DNA from: Lumbricus terrestris
Taxonomy: Eukaryota > Annelida > Clitellata > Crassiclitellata > Lumbricidae
Assembly (NCBI GenBank): GCA_949752735.1
Contig: OX457047.1
Coordinates: 33,612,363 to 33,676,362 of the forward strand
Direction of reading: 5' to 3'
DNA: 64,000 nt
Both the position numbers and the translations under genes were made by a program. Numbering within the stretch: the stretch's first letter is position 1; every line of letters begins with the position of its first letter. Of the stretch, positions 1 to 11,106 are shown piece by piece. The notes below the pieces were generated by a model, which had not been told where the DNA came from, ran no database searches, and was given only the letters and a program-made list of their open reading frames with translations.

Positions 1-1872
1 GTTGATTGAATATACTGAATATATTGGTGTTCTTGACTGAATATATTGAATATATTGGTGTTGTTGATTGAATATACTGAATATATTGGTGTTGTTGATT
101 GAATATACTGAATATATTGGTGTTGTTGATTGAATATATTTATTATAATGGTTCTGTTGATTGAATATGTTGAATATATTGGGGTTGTTGATTGAATATA
201 TTGAATATATTGGTGTTCTTGATTGGATATATTGAATATATTGGTGTTGTTGATTGAATATATTGAAGATATTCGTGTTCTTGATTGAATATACTGAATA
301 TTTTGGTGTTCTTGATTCAATATATTGAATATATTGGTGTTGTTGATTGAATATATTGAATATATTGGTGTTGTTGATTGAATATACTGAATATATTGGT
401 GTTCTTGATTGAATATATTGAATATATTGGTGTTGTTGATTGAATATATTGAAGATATTCGTGTTCTTGATTGAATATACTGAATATTTTGGTGTTCTTG
501 ATTAAATATATTGAATATATTCGTGTTCTTGATTGAATATATTGAATATATTCGTGTTCTTGATTGAATATACTGAATATATTGGTGTTCTTGATTGAAT
601 ATATTGAATATATTGGTGTTGTTGATTGAATATATTGAATATATTGATGTTGTTGATTGAATATACTGAATATATTGGTGTTCTTGATTGAATATATTGA
701 TGTTGTTGATTGAATATATTGAAAATATTCGTGTTGTTGATTGAATATACTAAATATATTGGTGTTGTTGATTGAATATATTGAATGTATTGGTGTTGTT
801 CATTGAATGTATTGAATATATTGGTGTTGTTGATTGAATATATTGAATATATTGGTGCTGTTGATTGAATATACTGAATATATTGGTGTTGTTGATTGAA
901 TATATTGAATATATTGGTGTTGTTGATTGAATATATTGAATATATTGGTGTTGTTGATTGAATGTACTGAATGTATTGGTGTTCTTGATTGAATATATTG
1001 AATATATTGGTGTTGTTGATTGAATATATTGAATATATTGGTGCTGTTGATTGAATATATTGAATATATTGGTGTTGTTGATTGAATACATTGAATATTT
1101 TGGTGTTGTTGATTGAATATACTGAATGTATTGGTGTTCTTGATTGAATTTATTGAATATATTGGTGTTGTTGATTGAATATATTGAATATATTGAATAT
1201 ATAGGTGTTGTTGATTGAATATATTGAATATATTGGTGTTGTTGATTGAATATATTGAATATATTGGTGTTGTTGTTTGAATATACTGAATATATTGGTG
1301 TTGTTGATTGAATATATTGAAAATATTGATGTTGTTTATTGAATATATTGAATATATTCGTGTTCTTGATTGAATATATTGAATATATTGGTGTTGTTGA
1401 TTGAATATATTGAATATATTGGTGTTGTTGATTGAATATACTGAATATATTGGTGTTCTTGATTGAATATATTGAATATATTGGTGTTGTTGATTGAATA
1501 TATTGAATATTTTGGTGTTGTTGATTGAATATGTTGAATATATTGGTGTTGTTGATTGAATATACTGAATATATTGGTGTTCTTGATTGAATATATTGAA
1601 TATATTGATGTTGTTAATTGAATATATTGGTGTTGTTGATTGAATATATTGAATATATTGGTGTTGTTGATTTAATATACTGAATATATTGGTGTTCTTG
1701 ATTGAATATATTGAATATATTGGTGTTGTTGATTAAATATATTGAATATATTCGTGTTCTTGATTGAATATATTGAATATATTGGTGTTCTTGATTGAAT
1801 ATATTGAATATATTCGTGTTGTTGATTGAATATATTGAATATATTGGTGTTGTTGATTGAATATATTTTATT
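1..1872. repeat. 31-bp minisatellite array
   Basis: About 60 copies of an AT-rich unit (GTTGATTGAATATAYTGAAT followed by ATATTGGTGTT) run head to tail. The period is 31 bp: successive GTTGATTG starts lie at 1, 32, 63 and 94. Copies differ by point changes (GTTG/CTTG, TACTG/TATTG, TTGG/TTCG) and a few lose part of a unit, for example near 140 and 690. Because 31 is not a multiple of three, the open frame at 750-1091 simply cycles through all three phases and is not a gene. The array is cut by the window start, and a few more copies appear at 2993-3081 beyond a LINE fragment. Confidence 0.95.
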
Positions 1873-2089
1873 ATATTCGTTTAATTGGCAACAAAACTGA
1901 TAGACACACCGCTATCAGGTACACAAATTAGTTCAACAAATGAAACACAAGTATAGGCTACCTAAAATTGTTTATGTCCATAACAATTGAATCCATCTTA
2001 TAGGATGAGTGTAGACAATTACGTAAATAATTGCAAAAAAAGGAATGATTTGACGTTTTTATACTAGGGTGATATGAGAATTAGATCAT

Positions 2090-2990
2090 TTGACATAATT
2101 AATGGGCATAGGTGGCTTCCTATACAAAACACGTGAGATGAAGTGTCTGTCGTCTTTGACTGGCAAAACAAAGTTGTGAGGGCGTGGTCTCAATTGGTAG
2201 GAACGATGGACAACCTGTGGGAAAAGCGATTGAAGAACGTGGAAACCGTTTCTGGAGACTGCTGCAAGAAGACGGGCATCGGCAAGATCTACCATTTCAG
2301 TAGCAGTAGGCGAGTCATCAGGCAGGTACCCGGAACGACGGACTCTTGCTAAAAGACGTTCAATTTTGGCACGGTCATTGGCGGTAGCAAAGCCCCACCA
2401 GGAAGGAGCAGCATATAACAATTTGGAGACAGTTGTTGCTCTAGTGACTATATGAAGAGCATCAGATGACAAACCATGGGCTCTTAACGTCCGCAGGGCA
2501 TGCAGTGACCCAGCACAGGAGGAAATTACGTCAATTAGGGCCTACATGAGAGGTGACACGAAGATTAGAGTTAAGGGTAACTCCAAGTATGTTCATAGAG
2601 GTAACTCTTTTTAGTCCCACCATCAGCTCTGGAGCATCAGCACCATGACGAGAGGAGACAATCATTTCTTTTGACTTTTCCGTGTTCAGACAAAGGTTAT
2701 TTTTAGCTGCCCAGATAGCTACATGACTAAGCTCCTCCGCAACGGTTGACCTCATCTCCGACCCCACCAGCAAGTATGTGTCATCTGCATACTTTTTAAA
2801 CTTGTTGGCAGTGTGAACCGGTTGGAGGTCAGAAGCGTCGATGTCATACGTTGCTGGACCAATTCCGGATCCCTGGATCAAACTGGCATTAATACCTGCA
2901 GCACTTGATGTCAGACCATCAAACCTGGTAACATGTTTTCGATCTTTTAGGAAATTAACAAGCCAGTTGTAGACGCTATCCTGTATGTTA
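2090..2990 (-). pseudogene. Truncated non-LTR retrotransposon reverse transcriptase (CR1/jockey-like)
   Basis: On the minus strand an open frame from about 2990 to 2540 reads as the second half of a LINE reverse transcriptase. It has a VYNWLVNFLKDRKHVTRF block, then QGSGIGPATYDI, then the catalytic YADDTYLLV (F/YxDD box), followed by an NNLCLNTEKSKEMIV block. At about 2540 the frame shifts and continues as the thumb and C-terminal tail (SKLLYAAPSWWGFA, RPHNFVLPVKDDRHFISRVLY), ending at a stop near 2088. It lacks the endonuclease and the first half of the RT, and the frameshift makes it dead. It is flanked on both sides by the 31-bp minisatellite, so it probably inserted into that array (about 1876-2992). 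The family assignment comes from motif memory; the clade is uncertain. Confidence 0.85.
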
Positions 2991-3081
2991 AGTTTGGTGT
3001 TGTTGATTGAATATATTGGTGTTGTTGATTGAATATATTGAATATATTGGTGTTCTTGATTGAATATGTTGAATATATTGG
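2991..3081. repeat. Residual copies of the 31-bp minisatellite
   Basis: Three complete or partial copies of the unit that fills 1-1872 reappear directly beyond the LINE fragment, so the two blocks were once continuous. A short inverted pair, TAGGCCAGG at 3083 and CCTGGCCTA at 3129, follows immediately and may be the end of another dispersed repeat. Confidence 0.85.
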
Positions 3082-3138
3082 TAGGCCAGGCTGGCCACTT
3101 TTGACCCGCGGGCCACGTGCTGGGAACCCCTGGCCTAA

Positions 3139-4173
3139 ACCTTCAGCGTTGTGTCTGTTGTTTATTGAATTAAACGAATATACAACGTTACCTGTCGATG
3201 CGTGGCCAATGTACTCGCCAGATGGCAATCCATGTTCTTGTAGCATCAGATTCAATGAACAGCTGTCCCGTTTGTTTACATGTTTGAACGAATGTCTGAT
3301 TCGGATTTCGTGCTATCTGCTCTTTGTGTACCATTACCCTAAAGCTACCTCAAACATACAGGACCATTATGATAGGCCTAGGTCTAGGCCATACATCACA
3401 TACATAAAACTTAGCCGATAGCAACAAAACCTCGCAAGAGGCGCTTGTGTGCTAAATAATAAAATAGAAAACACGAATCATAGATGCATGCTATATTTGT
3501 GTCATAGACCTAATAACAACAAATATAATATAACAAACTAAGTTTAATGTTTCAGATGCAGAACAGCAGCTGTTTAGAATTGCGCTATAAAAATACCACA
3601 CATGTATTAACCGAGTTTTTAACTTTTTATTCACCGCATTTTCCTAAATGTTGGTGGAATTTTTCTTATTAAACTCTCTTGCGGACAATGCGCAATAGTT
3701 TTTATTTTTATGATATAAAAACACGTATGTACAAATGTATGTATGCATGTATCATTTTATCATACTCTTGTCTGCCTTCATCGATAAATTGTGCGGGGTT
3801 TCATATGAACAATATGCAATAAACAAAGTTTTCTGTATTCGGGTTTTACATAATGTGGTCTGTGGTTTAATCATGCATCGAGGTCTCAAAGGAGTGATAG
3901 GTTCGATACAATCATGTATGAGGAATGCGTTATTTAATGCCACAGGTGTGTTCTAATCTGGATCAGCAAAGGTCACAGAGGATGATAGAGGTCAATGAGG
4001 TATAGTGTGTAACTCAAAGTAAAAAGGCCCCACGTTCGAGTACGATCTGGTGTCGCTTAATATACTACACGCGTGACCCGGTTGACCCAGTGAGTAGAGA
4101 GGTGTTGATTAACATGACTTTGTCAACCACAGTACGGTACAGGGTACACACTACACACCATCAACTAATAGCC
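3139..4173. other. Non-coding stretch, nothing recognised
   Basis: This is AT-rich sequence without a convincing exon, RNA gene or tandem repeat. The short open frames here have no family resemblance. Confidence 0.6.
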
Positions 4174-4708
4174 GGTAATCCGGTATTTTAGCGTCCCAAA
4201 TTATTTTGACCATTTCTTTGCAATACTAACTGAAAGACATAATTATACAATAACACATTTAATTGAGGAAATCATAAAATGTGTGCTTGAAAACCTCAAG
4301 GAAGTCCCAAACGGGGTAACTATCGCGTAGGCCAGTGAGAAACGCTTCAGAAATGGAAGCTGGATGAGGATTTCTTATGGCTGAAATGGTAGCTGGATTG
4401 ATGAAAAGAACGCTTCAGATATGGAAGCTAGATCAAGGCTCTGTAATAGTAGTTGAGATAGAGGCTGGAAGCTGGATAACAGTTTTTATAGATCTCAAAT
4501 AGAAGCTGGATTCACGAAGAGAACCAAAAAGAAATGGAAGCTGGATGAATGTTTTTCTGGAATAGAAGCTGGATTGATGAAAAGAACTATAAAGAAATGG
4601 AAGCTGGATGAAGGTTGCAGAATTGATGAAATAGAAGCTGGATTGGCGAGAAATTCAAAACCTCAGCAATAATCTGAATAATTTGGGACGCTAAAATACC
4701 GGATTACC
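4174..4708. mobile_element. Non-autonomous TIR element with tandem-repeat core (copy 1)
   Basis: The two ends are perfect 32-bp inverted repeats (4174-4205 and 4677-4708), starting GGTAATCCGGTATTTTAGCG and ending inward in TCCCAAATTATT. The roughly 470-bp interior is a degenerate direct tandem array built on GAAGCTGGATGAAG and GAAGCTGGATTGATGAAAAG. Flanks TAATAGCC (4166-4173) and TAATACCC (4710-4717) look like an 8-bp target duplication with one mismatch, with one extra C at the right end. There is no coding capacity. A second element with the same core and the same inner TIR segment lies at 12618-13307. The 8-bp duplication would suit a hAT-type transposase; this is inference. Confidence 0.85.
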
Positions 4709-5732
4709 CTAATACCCTATTATTATTACGCTACAAAATCCTAAAATAAAATGACTTGGTGAATAACACTTTTTAGCTGCTGAAATCTATTGTATTGTCA
4801 TGGTTAGGTTGGGAGTGCCTCTGAGTGATTTCTTGAAGGGACATCATACAAATGTTTTAAATAACGAATGAATGACTTCGTGGATCCTACTATGTAAATT
4901 GCAACACAGCAAGAAACCAATCCTTAGGACGAAAGAACTTTGAAAATATTTATTCCAATTAAATTATAACTTAAATGGAATTATGAAACTCTGTCTCTAC
5001 GCTGCACTTCTGAACAAAATGTCACAAAACCAGTTGACTGATAGTTACTACAAAAAGCGTACATGCAGATTCAGCGCTGCATTTTCGACTACTGCGCTGC
5101 GTGGTCTTTATAATATAATCCTTCAACGGAAACCAATTACAGTCATCATTTATCACGATTCGCATGGCTGTCAAATTATTACTGTACAATCCATTTTAGT
5201 AGCAAGTGAGAAGGCACAAGTGTCTGCCCATCTGTAAGTAAGAGCATTCTTTTCTCTAACAAAAGGCATCTGTCAAAAACCCTAAAGGTAGGTGTCTCGT
5301 TTGCCTATGGGGTGCTTCGACCATGTCTCTGTGGAATCTGGAAGATTTTGGGCTTATCGTTCCACTGATCTGAGTAGCCTGCTGATCATGAAGGATTCCA
5401 CCCATCGGATCGGAGTAGTTGATGGCCGTGAAATATTCCAACACACCAGCGACACCTGATAAAAATCACAACAAAAACTTCACAATATCAGAATAAAGTT
5501 AGCAAATTTGCAGAAATAAATAAAAGTAAGCATACACGACAGATAAAGTGAAATGAGAATGACTGACAGAAAATAATCTTTTATGGCTAAAATAAAATAA
5601 AAATCTGTTGAAACATGGTGACTTCATGAGCATATTCAAAAGTCACTTACAAATCTGTTTTACAAGATCTAACAGATCACTTGTAATGCTAAGATGAAAA
5701 TTGTTCTTTATTAGACTGTTACACTGTGATAG
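4709..5732. other. Non-coding stretch, nothing recognised
   Basis: AT-rich unique sequence. No exon, RNA gene or repeat is recognised. Confidence 0.55.
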
Positions 5733-6068
5733 CAGGGGTGGATCCAGGGGGCCAAACTGGCCATGGCTCCCCCCATTTAGAAATTTCTTTATTTTTGACC
5801 AGCTATTCTGGCTCGGAAAGCTGATGTGGCCCCCCAATGAGTAGTCCTGTAGGTCCCGCCCCACGCCCACGAGGTCCGTATACGAGGTCCGCACGACCAA
5901 AAAAGGTCAACTATTTTGACGGATAAAATGGCATCTTCTTTGGGGAATTCGAGACAAATGAATTTAAAAAAAGATCATCAGATTTTTTGGTGACTAAGAC
6001 GAAAATTTTTCCCTGTCCCAAGACCGAAAATTTTGGCTCCCCTTCGAAAACTTCTGTATCCGCCATTG
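5733..6068. mobile_element. hAT-type non-autonomous element (MITE), 336 bp
   Basis: The left end reads CAGGGGTGGATCCAG; the right end read inward from the other strand is CAATGGCGGATACAG. Together these form an imperfect TIR of the CAGGGGCGGATCC kind common in animal hAT elements. A perfect 8-bp duplication, TGTGATAG, flanks it (5725-5732 and 6069-6076), which fixes both ends. No transposase is encoded, so it would have been moved in trans. Confidence 0.88.
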
Positions 6069-7181
6069 TGTGATAGTGAATTAGCAAAACTAACAAGATC
6101 TGTGCGTTAAAATCAAAAAGATTGAAGATGCAAAGAATTATAAAGGCGACCAATTAGATGCAAACATTATTTAAATGTGGAGGGACGATGCTTCTGATTG
6201 AAAATTAACCTGGAAATATATCACATCAGGCTATTGTATGCATGTGTGCATGCATGTAAGAACCACGATATTTGTGAAGCACATTTAAAGTATCTCTCAA
6301 AGCGCTGTCAACTCTCCAAAGCAACTTATAATAAATGGCAAAAATGCTACAATGCTTATTTGCTCACATATATCTGTTACACAACCGATGCATATGTTTA
6401 AGCAAACAAGGTATATCGGGTTGTTCCGAGTGACCCATAATACAAAAGGTGTACCTGTAATAACTCCAGCCCATAAAAGCCAACATGTGGCCAATTTACT
6501 GCACATAAAAGTCACTCGGTAATGTCCGTTATTCATTCCGAACCAACAGAAGCTTGCGTAACACATTGCAGTCCATCAAAGTTAACGATGCAACGCATAA
6601 AACACTTACTAAAAGAAGCCATGCACAATTCTTTCTGCTGACTGCTCCAATTTTTCAGGTAGACTGCTTTCATTTAGGAATATACGTCGGGGGTATAACT
6701 GGTACGACAGGTGGAACAATGGTCGGAACTGGAGACATAAGACCTACAATGAGAAAACAGAAATTTACCACTTTATGGTTAAAAGTGAAAATTACGATTA
6801 AAACTACGATTATAATTTTTAGAACGATAGAAGCATCACAAAAACAATGTATTACAGTGGTTATACACACAAAATGACGATATTAATGATGTGCTTCCAG
6901 CCAAAAGGCAGATCCATTGACTTCTATACCACATGGTAATGAGATGAGGGAGGTGTTTTTTGCCTTCCTGACAGAGTTGTGGGTGAAAATTGTCATTATG
7001 GAGTGACCTGAGGTACAGGTAGATCTGAACTTGCAAGTACTAAGTAGCCACACTGCCAGCCAACTGTGTTAATGTACAACTATACAGCATTTTGCCTGTC
7101 GTTTTTTGGATATAAACAAATATACATAGATATATACATGTATACAAGGCACAGAGCATACTGTTACATCATTGCATATGC
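6069..7181. other. Non-coding stretch with one short inverted repeat
   Basis: The only structure noted is a TTCCGAGTGAC / GTCACTCGG inverted pair around 6425 and 6511, about 100 bp apart, which could mark a small decayed MITE. No coding signal is recognised. Confidence 0.4.
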
Positions 7182-7473
7182 CAGAGGTGCCAAAAAAATT
7201 TGCAGCAAGTGGTGGGCCACGATACCGAAGATGTTTGAGCAAAATGGGGATAGGTCTGGTCTGGTAGGGGACTTCGTGAGTTCGTCCCCCAGAAAATTTG
7301 TGAAAAAACCTATCTCAAATGGTGCATTTTTAGTATGCAAACATTCAAATTATGCTGATAAATTCATCTTCATTATAAGTCCTCTCTTTATGCAAGGTTT
7401 AGAAGGGTCAGAAAAATACCGTCGATGTCAACAGGCCAGAAATCGCCCGTAGGTCGGCACTTTGACAGCTCTG
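7182..7473. mobile_element. hAT-type non-autonomous element (MITE), 292 bp
   Basis: The left end CAGAGGTGCCAAA and the right end (CAGAGCTGTCAAA on the other strand) form a 13-bp TIR with two mismatches. Flanks GCATATGC (7174-7181) and GCATACGC (7474-7481) form an 8-bp target duplication with one difference. It lies just beyond the predicted 3' end of the ZNF608/609 transcript. No coding capacity. Confidence 0.8.
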
Positions 7474-7531
7474 GCATACGCAAACACACACAAGATTTAA
7501 GTTTTTGTTATACTTAAAACATGGTAAAGAT

Positions 7532-7537
7532 TTTATT
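7532..7537 (-). terminator. Candidate poly(A) signal of the ZNF608/609 gene
   Basis: On the minus strand AATAAA occurs here, about 600 nt after the stop codon at 8133. A GU-rich tract (TTGTGTGTGTTTG, about 7494-7481) follows 40 nt later, as expected for a downstream cleavage element. No AATAAA lies nearer the stop on this strand. Confidence 0.5.
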
Positions 7538-8132
7538 GGGGCTTTTTTTAAGGTGCAGTTGTACACAAATGTGCAGTTCTAAATGAATTTCTGCAGTTGT
7601 AGAAGCACTTATGTACAGTTAAAACTTGCAAAAAAGGTAATTGTTCTCCGATTGGAAGCAGAGGTTAAAGTGGTTTGGGTGAGCAGTGGGAACGCCGAAT
7701 GTGAGCAGTGGGAACGCTGATGAAGAATTGCATTGAAATGCATGTGTTTTGGCGTTCCATCATGATGAGCAGTGAGAACGCAAGCCAAGAATTTCAAGAG
7801 CAGTGGGAACGCCGTTCCCACCCACTTTAAACCCTGATTGGAAGTAATTTACCATGGATGGAAGGGAAAGGAAATAAGGAGTTGTGCAGTTCTAAAAATT
7901 CCTTAAAAACAGCCCTGGATTTTATAAAGGTTAGGGATCCTGAAACCTGGATATCAGACTATTCAAATCAATGCAAACTAGAGCACATCAATCAACACAA
8001 CCAGTTGAATGCCAACAAAGGCCAGATGGTTGGTACGGGCAGTTTCGTCGACTCCGTTTAAGTTAGCTTTTTTTCAATAAAAAAAAATATGAAGCTCATT
8101 CCACAATCAGTTTATAACAGTAAAAGTGTTGT
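7538..8132 (-). other. Predicted 3' UTR of the ZNF608/609 gene
   Basis: This is the interval between the stop codon and the proposed poly(A) signal. It contains a complete hAT-type MITE at 7659-7836. The extent is inferred from the signal only. Confidence 0.4.
7659..7836. mobile_element. hAT-type MITE, 178 bp, with internal GAGCAGTGGGAACGC repeats
   Basis: The left end CAGAGGTTAAAGTGG and the right end (CAGGGTTTAAAGTGG on the other strand) form a 15-bp TIR with two mismatches. A perfect 8-bp duplication, ATTGGAAG, flanks it (7651-7658 and 7837-7844). Inside, GAGCAGTGGGAACGC recurs in direct orientation, and the last copy runs into GGCGTTCCCAC to make a local palindrome. An older copy of the same family lies at 15692-15877 in intron 3 to intron 2 sequence upstream of exon C. 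This copy sits in the predicted 3' UTR, so it may be transcribed. Confidence 0.85.
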
Positions 8133-11106
8133 TCAAGAGCCCTGCATATACGCACCACTGTAGGATCCGTAGAGGGGATAAGGACCAACGAGGTGCGTGT
8201 GGTGGTGCGTGTGAAGGTGACGAAGCGTGAGCGGGGAACCATGACCTGACGACGACGACGTAGACGGCTTGTCATGCAGTGATCCTTCGTTCGCTGCAAA
8301 ATCAAACCCGTCCACCGGTTGTCGACGAGATTCACTCTTCTCCGTCGTCGGACTCGCTTCTTTCGACGAGAGTGGAGTCGCGAGTTGGCCGGACTTCCGC
8401 GCGGACGCAACCGAGGGAGAATGTCCAGGAATGGATTTATCGTGCGAGCCGAGCGAAGGAGGATACTTGCTGTTCAGATCCTGATAGCGGCTGGGCATGC
8501 CGGCGCTGGCGGAAGGGGTCGGGCCGGTGGTAGTGGGCAGCGATGACGAGTCCATGTAGGGCGGATTACCGTAGGCAGCGAACGAGGCGTAGTTCGTATC
8601 GTAGCGCATTTGCGGTAGAGAGGTTTTCGGATAATCTTGCATCTGGCCGGTCTGGTGTGCAGACATGTTGCTGATGAGGCCGGCAGCTTTCGGCTTGCTT
8701 ACTGCGCCTGGACTGCTGCTGACGCTGAAGCTAACGCCATCCAGCTGTTTACCTTTGACTTTGTTGATGTTGCTCGGAGTGTGCTGCTGCTGCTGCTGCA
8801 TCAGGTCGACCAGCTTTTCGTCCTTTTCCGAAACCCTCTGCTGCCGCACCCCGGGTTCCTGTTTCGGCACGTGCAGCTTGTCCCTCGACGACGACGAAGA
8901 AGAAGCGGTCTTCTCGTGATGGTTATAAACGACGCCCTTTCCAAAATCGCTCGAACAGTTCTGCGTCATCGGGGTCGGACCGAGAGAATCCCGATGTCGT
9001 TCCGACGACATATGCTCGTCGACCCCACTCCCGGACGGGCGTGAAGGCAGCTTCATGTTTGATTTTGATTTAGCGTAAAACGGAGCAGAGTCGGAAGCGC
9101 TGGTCGCCACGCTTGAGACGCTTTTAGCGCTCATGTCGACGGGCTTGTCACCACCGGCCGAACAGCGGTCACTTTCCGCCTGTAGGAGTTGTCGATAGCA
9201 CTGCTGGCCCATGTACCATCGCTCGTAGTGCTCCCTGTACTCGCGGTTCGACGTCATGAGCTGCATGTGGGCGAGCGGGTCGACCGCGTAGCCGTACGGC
9301 ATCATGTTCGCCGCGGTCATACTAGATCGCTGGATCATTTCCATCCACAGTCGGCCGTTCTCCTGCGCCTGAAGAATCTCCATGTTGAAGTCGCTCGCCT
9401 GATTGCTTTTCTCCGTCCTCTGTCGTTCGTTGACCGGCGTCATTGGCTTTGCTCCTACGGCCACGGTCTTCGATGAAGGCGTCATGCCAAGCGGTCTCCT
9501 TCCCTGGTCCGAATCCCCATCTCTTGGCGGCTTTACCACTCTTTCAGTCGGCGGCTTCCGAACCAGACTGTCCGGTAGAGCGGTCAGCGAAGAAGGTGAC
9601 GCCGTTACCGGCATCGGAAAAGGCGAGTGTTTATAACTGGAGCTCGGTTGGAGACCGCTGGAACTGGAGAAATCGTCGTATTTCCTGACGGAAGACTTCT
9701 CGGCCTTCTGCGCTCTCTTCAACTCCTTGTCGGCTTTCCTCTGCCGCATCTCACTCTCGCTGAACGCGCCGTCGTTTGCATCGGAAATGTCTGAGTACGC
9801 GGGGCTTTTGTCGTCGTTGTTGCAGTCACCAGGTGGCAGAAGTTTAAGTCCAATGTTCTGCGGTCGCAAGATGGCCATTGGCTGTCCACTGTTCTCCATT
9901 CGTGTACCTGCCGAACATTTCTCCGACGGCTGGTGGATCGTTCGGTGCTTGCTTATTTCCGGCGTTCGCAGAATCGGTTTATGAAAGATGTCGACAACGG
10001 CAGGACTTGAACTAACGTCCGTACGATTCGGGATATCAGCGTCGATTTCGATCGGTCTGTCTTTCGTCTTATCCATCAAATCCAGGAGTGTATTACTACT
10101 ACTACTACCGCCTAGTGAATCGGTTTTCAAGTCGGACTTGGCCATTTCCGCAACACTTTTTACGGCCGAATGGAAACTTGTTACGATTAAAGGGGACTGT
10201 GACTGTGAAGCCTCGCTCGTCTTCCCGATTTCCGCCATTCGTTTGAGATCCTCCATTGCGGAATGCTGAGGCAGTTCAGCCGACAATTCCGTCACTAGGG
10301 TTGCCATGCTTTCGCTTGCCACGGCTAGACCGGTGACAACACTGACGGCAGGCCACTGAGGCGAAGGAATACAGGCATCACTGCTTGTGAGAATCTGCTC
10401 GTGAACATCGTTCATCTTCATCACTTCCTCAGGCAAGGGGAAGTTCACTTCAGATTTCACCAACGTTTCGCTACCCTGTTTCAAATCAGACTCGGGTTCC
10501 GTTAAATCAGACGACAAAATCCCTACTTGTTGATCGAGGTCTTGTCCGATTGATTCCATTACCGCACCGTTACTCAGTTTCGCAGCGGCCTCATCATTTT
10601 TCTTTACGTTCCTGCACTTGTCCTGCGCCGCTACTGCCACCAAATCGTTGTTTGTAGCAGTCTCTGGTTTCGGCATCCAAACGTACGACTGCTTCTTGTG
10701 GGCGTGACTCTGATGATATCGCAAGCCGCTGATATGCTTGAACTTCTTGCTGCAATCCGGAGCGATGCACTTGAAGAACGACTCGTCGCCCGCGTCCAGA
10801 TCCATCTTCGTCTTTTTCATCGGATGCCCCAGTTCGCCGCCGGATCCCGCTTCCAGGAGTTGTTCAGATGCACGTCCTCCTCCTCCGCCGCGTTGACGCC
10901 CATTCGACTCGGAGTTGATCGGCGGGCTCTGGCGGGTGACCATCGTCTTGGTGGCACCGTTGCCCGAATGACCATTGTTGGACGTGGCTGTTGTCCGTCG
11001 ACATTTACGTAGTCGGCGTCCTTCTGCGATGTCCGTGACTGGAGTTCCTCTTTTTGCCTTCTGCACTCGATAGTCAAGCTCGGCCGATGGCGACTCCTCA
11101 CGAAAT
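8133..11106 (-). CDS. ZNF608/609: ZNF608/609 (scribbler/brakeless) homologue, coding exon D (last, 990 residues)
   Basis: The acceptor GCTTGTCTTTCAG precedes base 11106; the first base completes an Arg codon begun in exon C, and the frame stays open to the stop at 8133. In the joined model (about 1340 residues; the human proteins are about 1400-1500) this exon supplies residues 351-1340. A single C2H2 finger (FKCIAPDCSKKFKHISGLRY plus the HQSHAH histidines) lies at about 463-486. An SPAYSDISDA motif sits near 783, an aromatic/charged EYREHYERWYMGQ block near 970, a poly-Gln run near 1117, and a C-terminal RHLHTHHHTH motif near 1312. All of these correspond to motifs in vertebrate ZNF608/609; the rest is low-complexity Ser/Pro/Lys-rich, probably disordered. 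Members of the family are nuclear: scribbler/brakeless is a transcriptional co-repressor, ZNF609 is linked to cohesin loading and Integrator, and ZNF608 to repression of RAG genes. Role here is inferred from homology. Confidence 0.95.

Noticed and set aside
1..1872. CRISPR-like regular repeats
   Set aside because: There are no unique spacers; units are head to tail with point variation, and the sequence is clearly animal.
8096..11012. Plus-strand and alternative-frame open frames of 60-135 residues
   Set aside because: They are antisense or shifted shadows of exon D; GC-rich coding sequence keeps them open.
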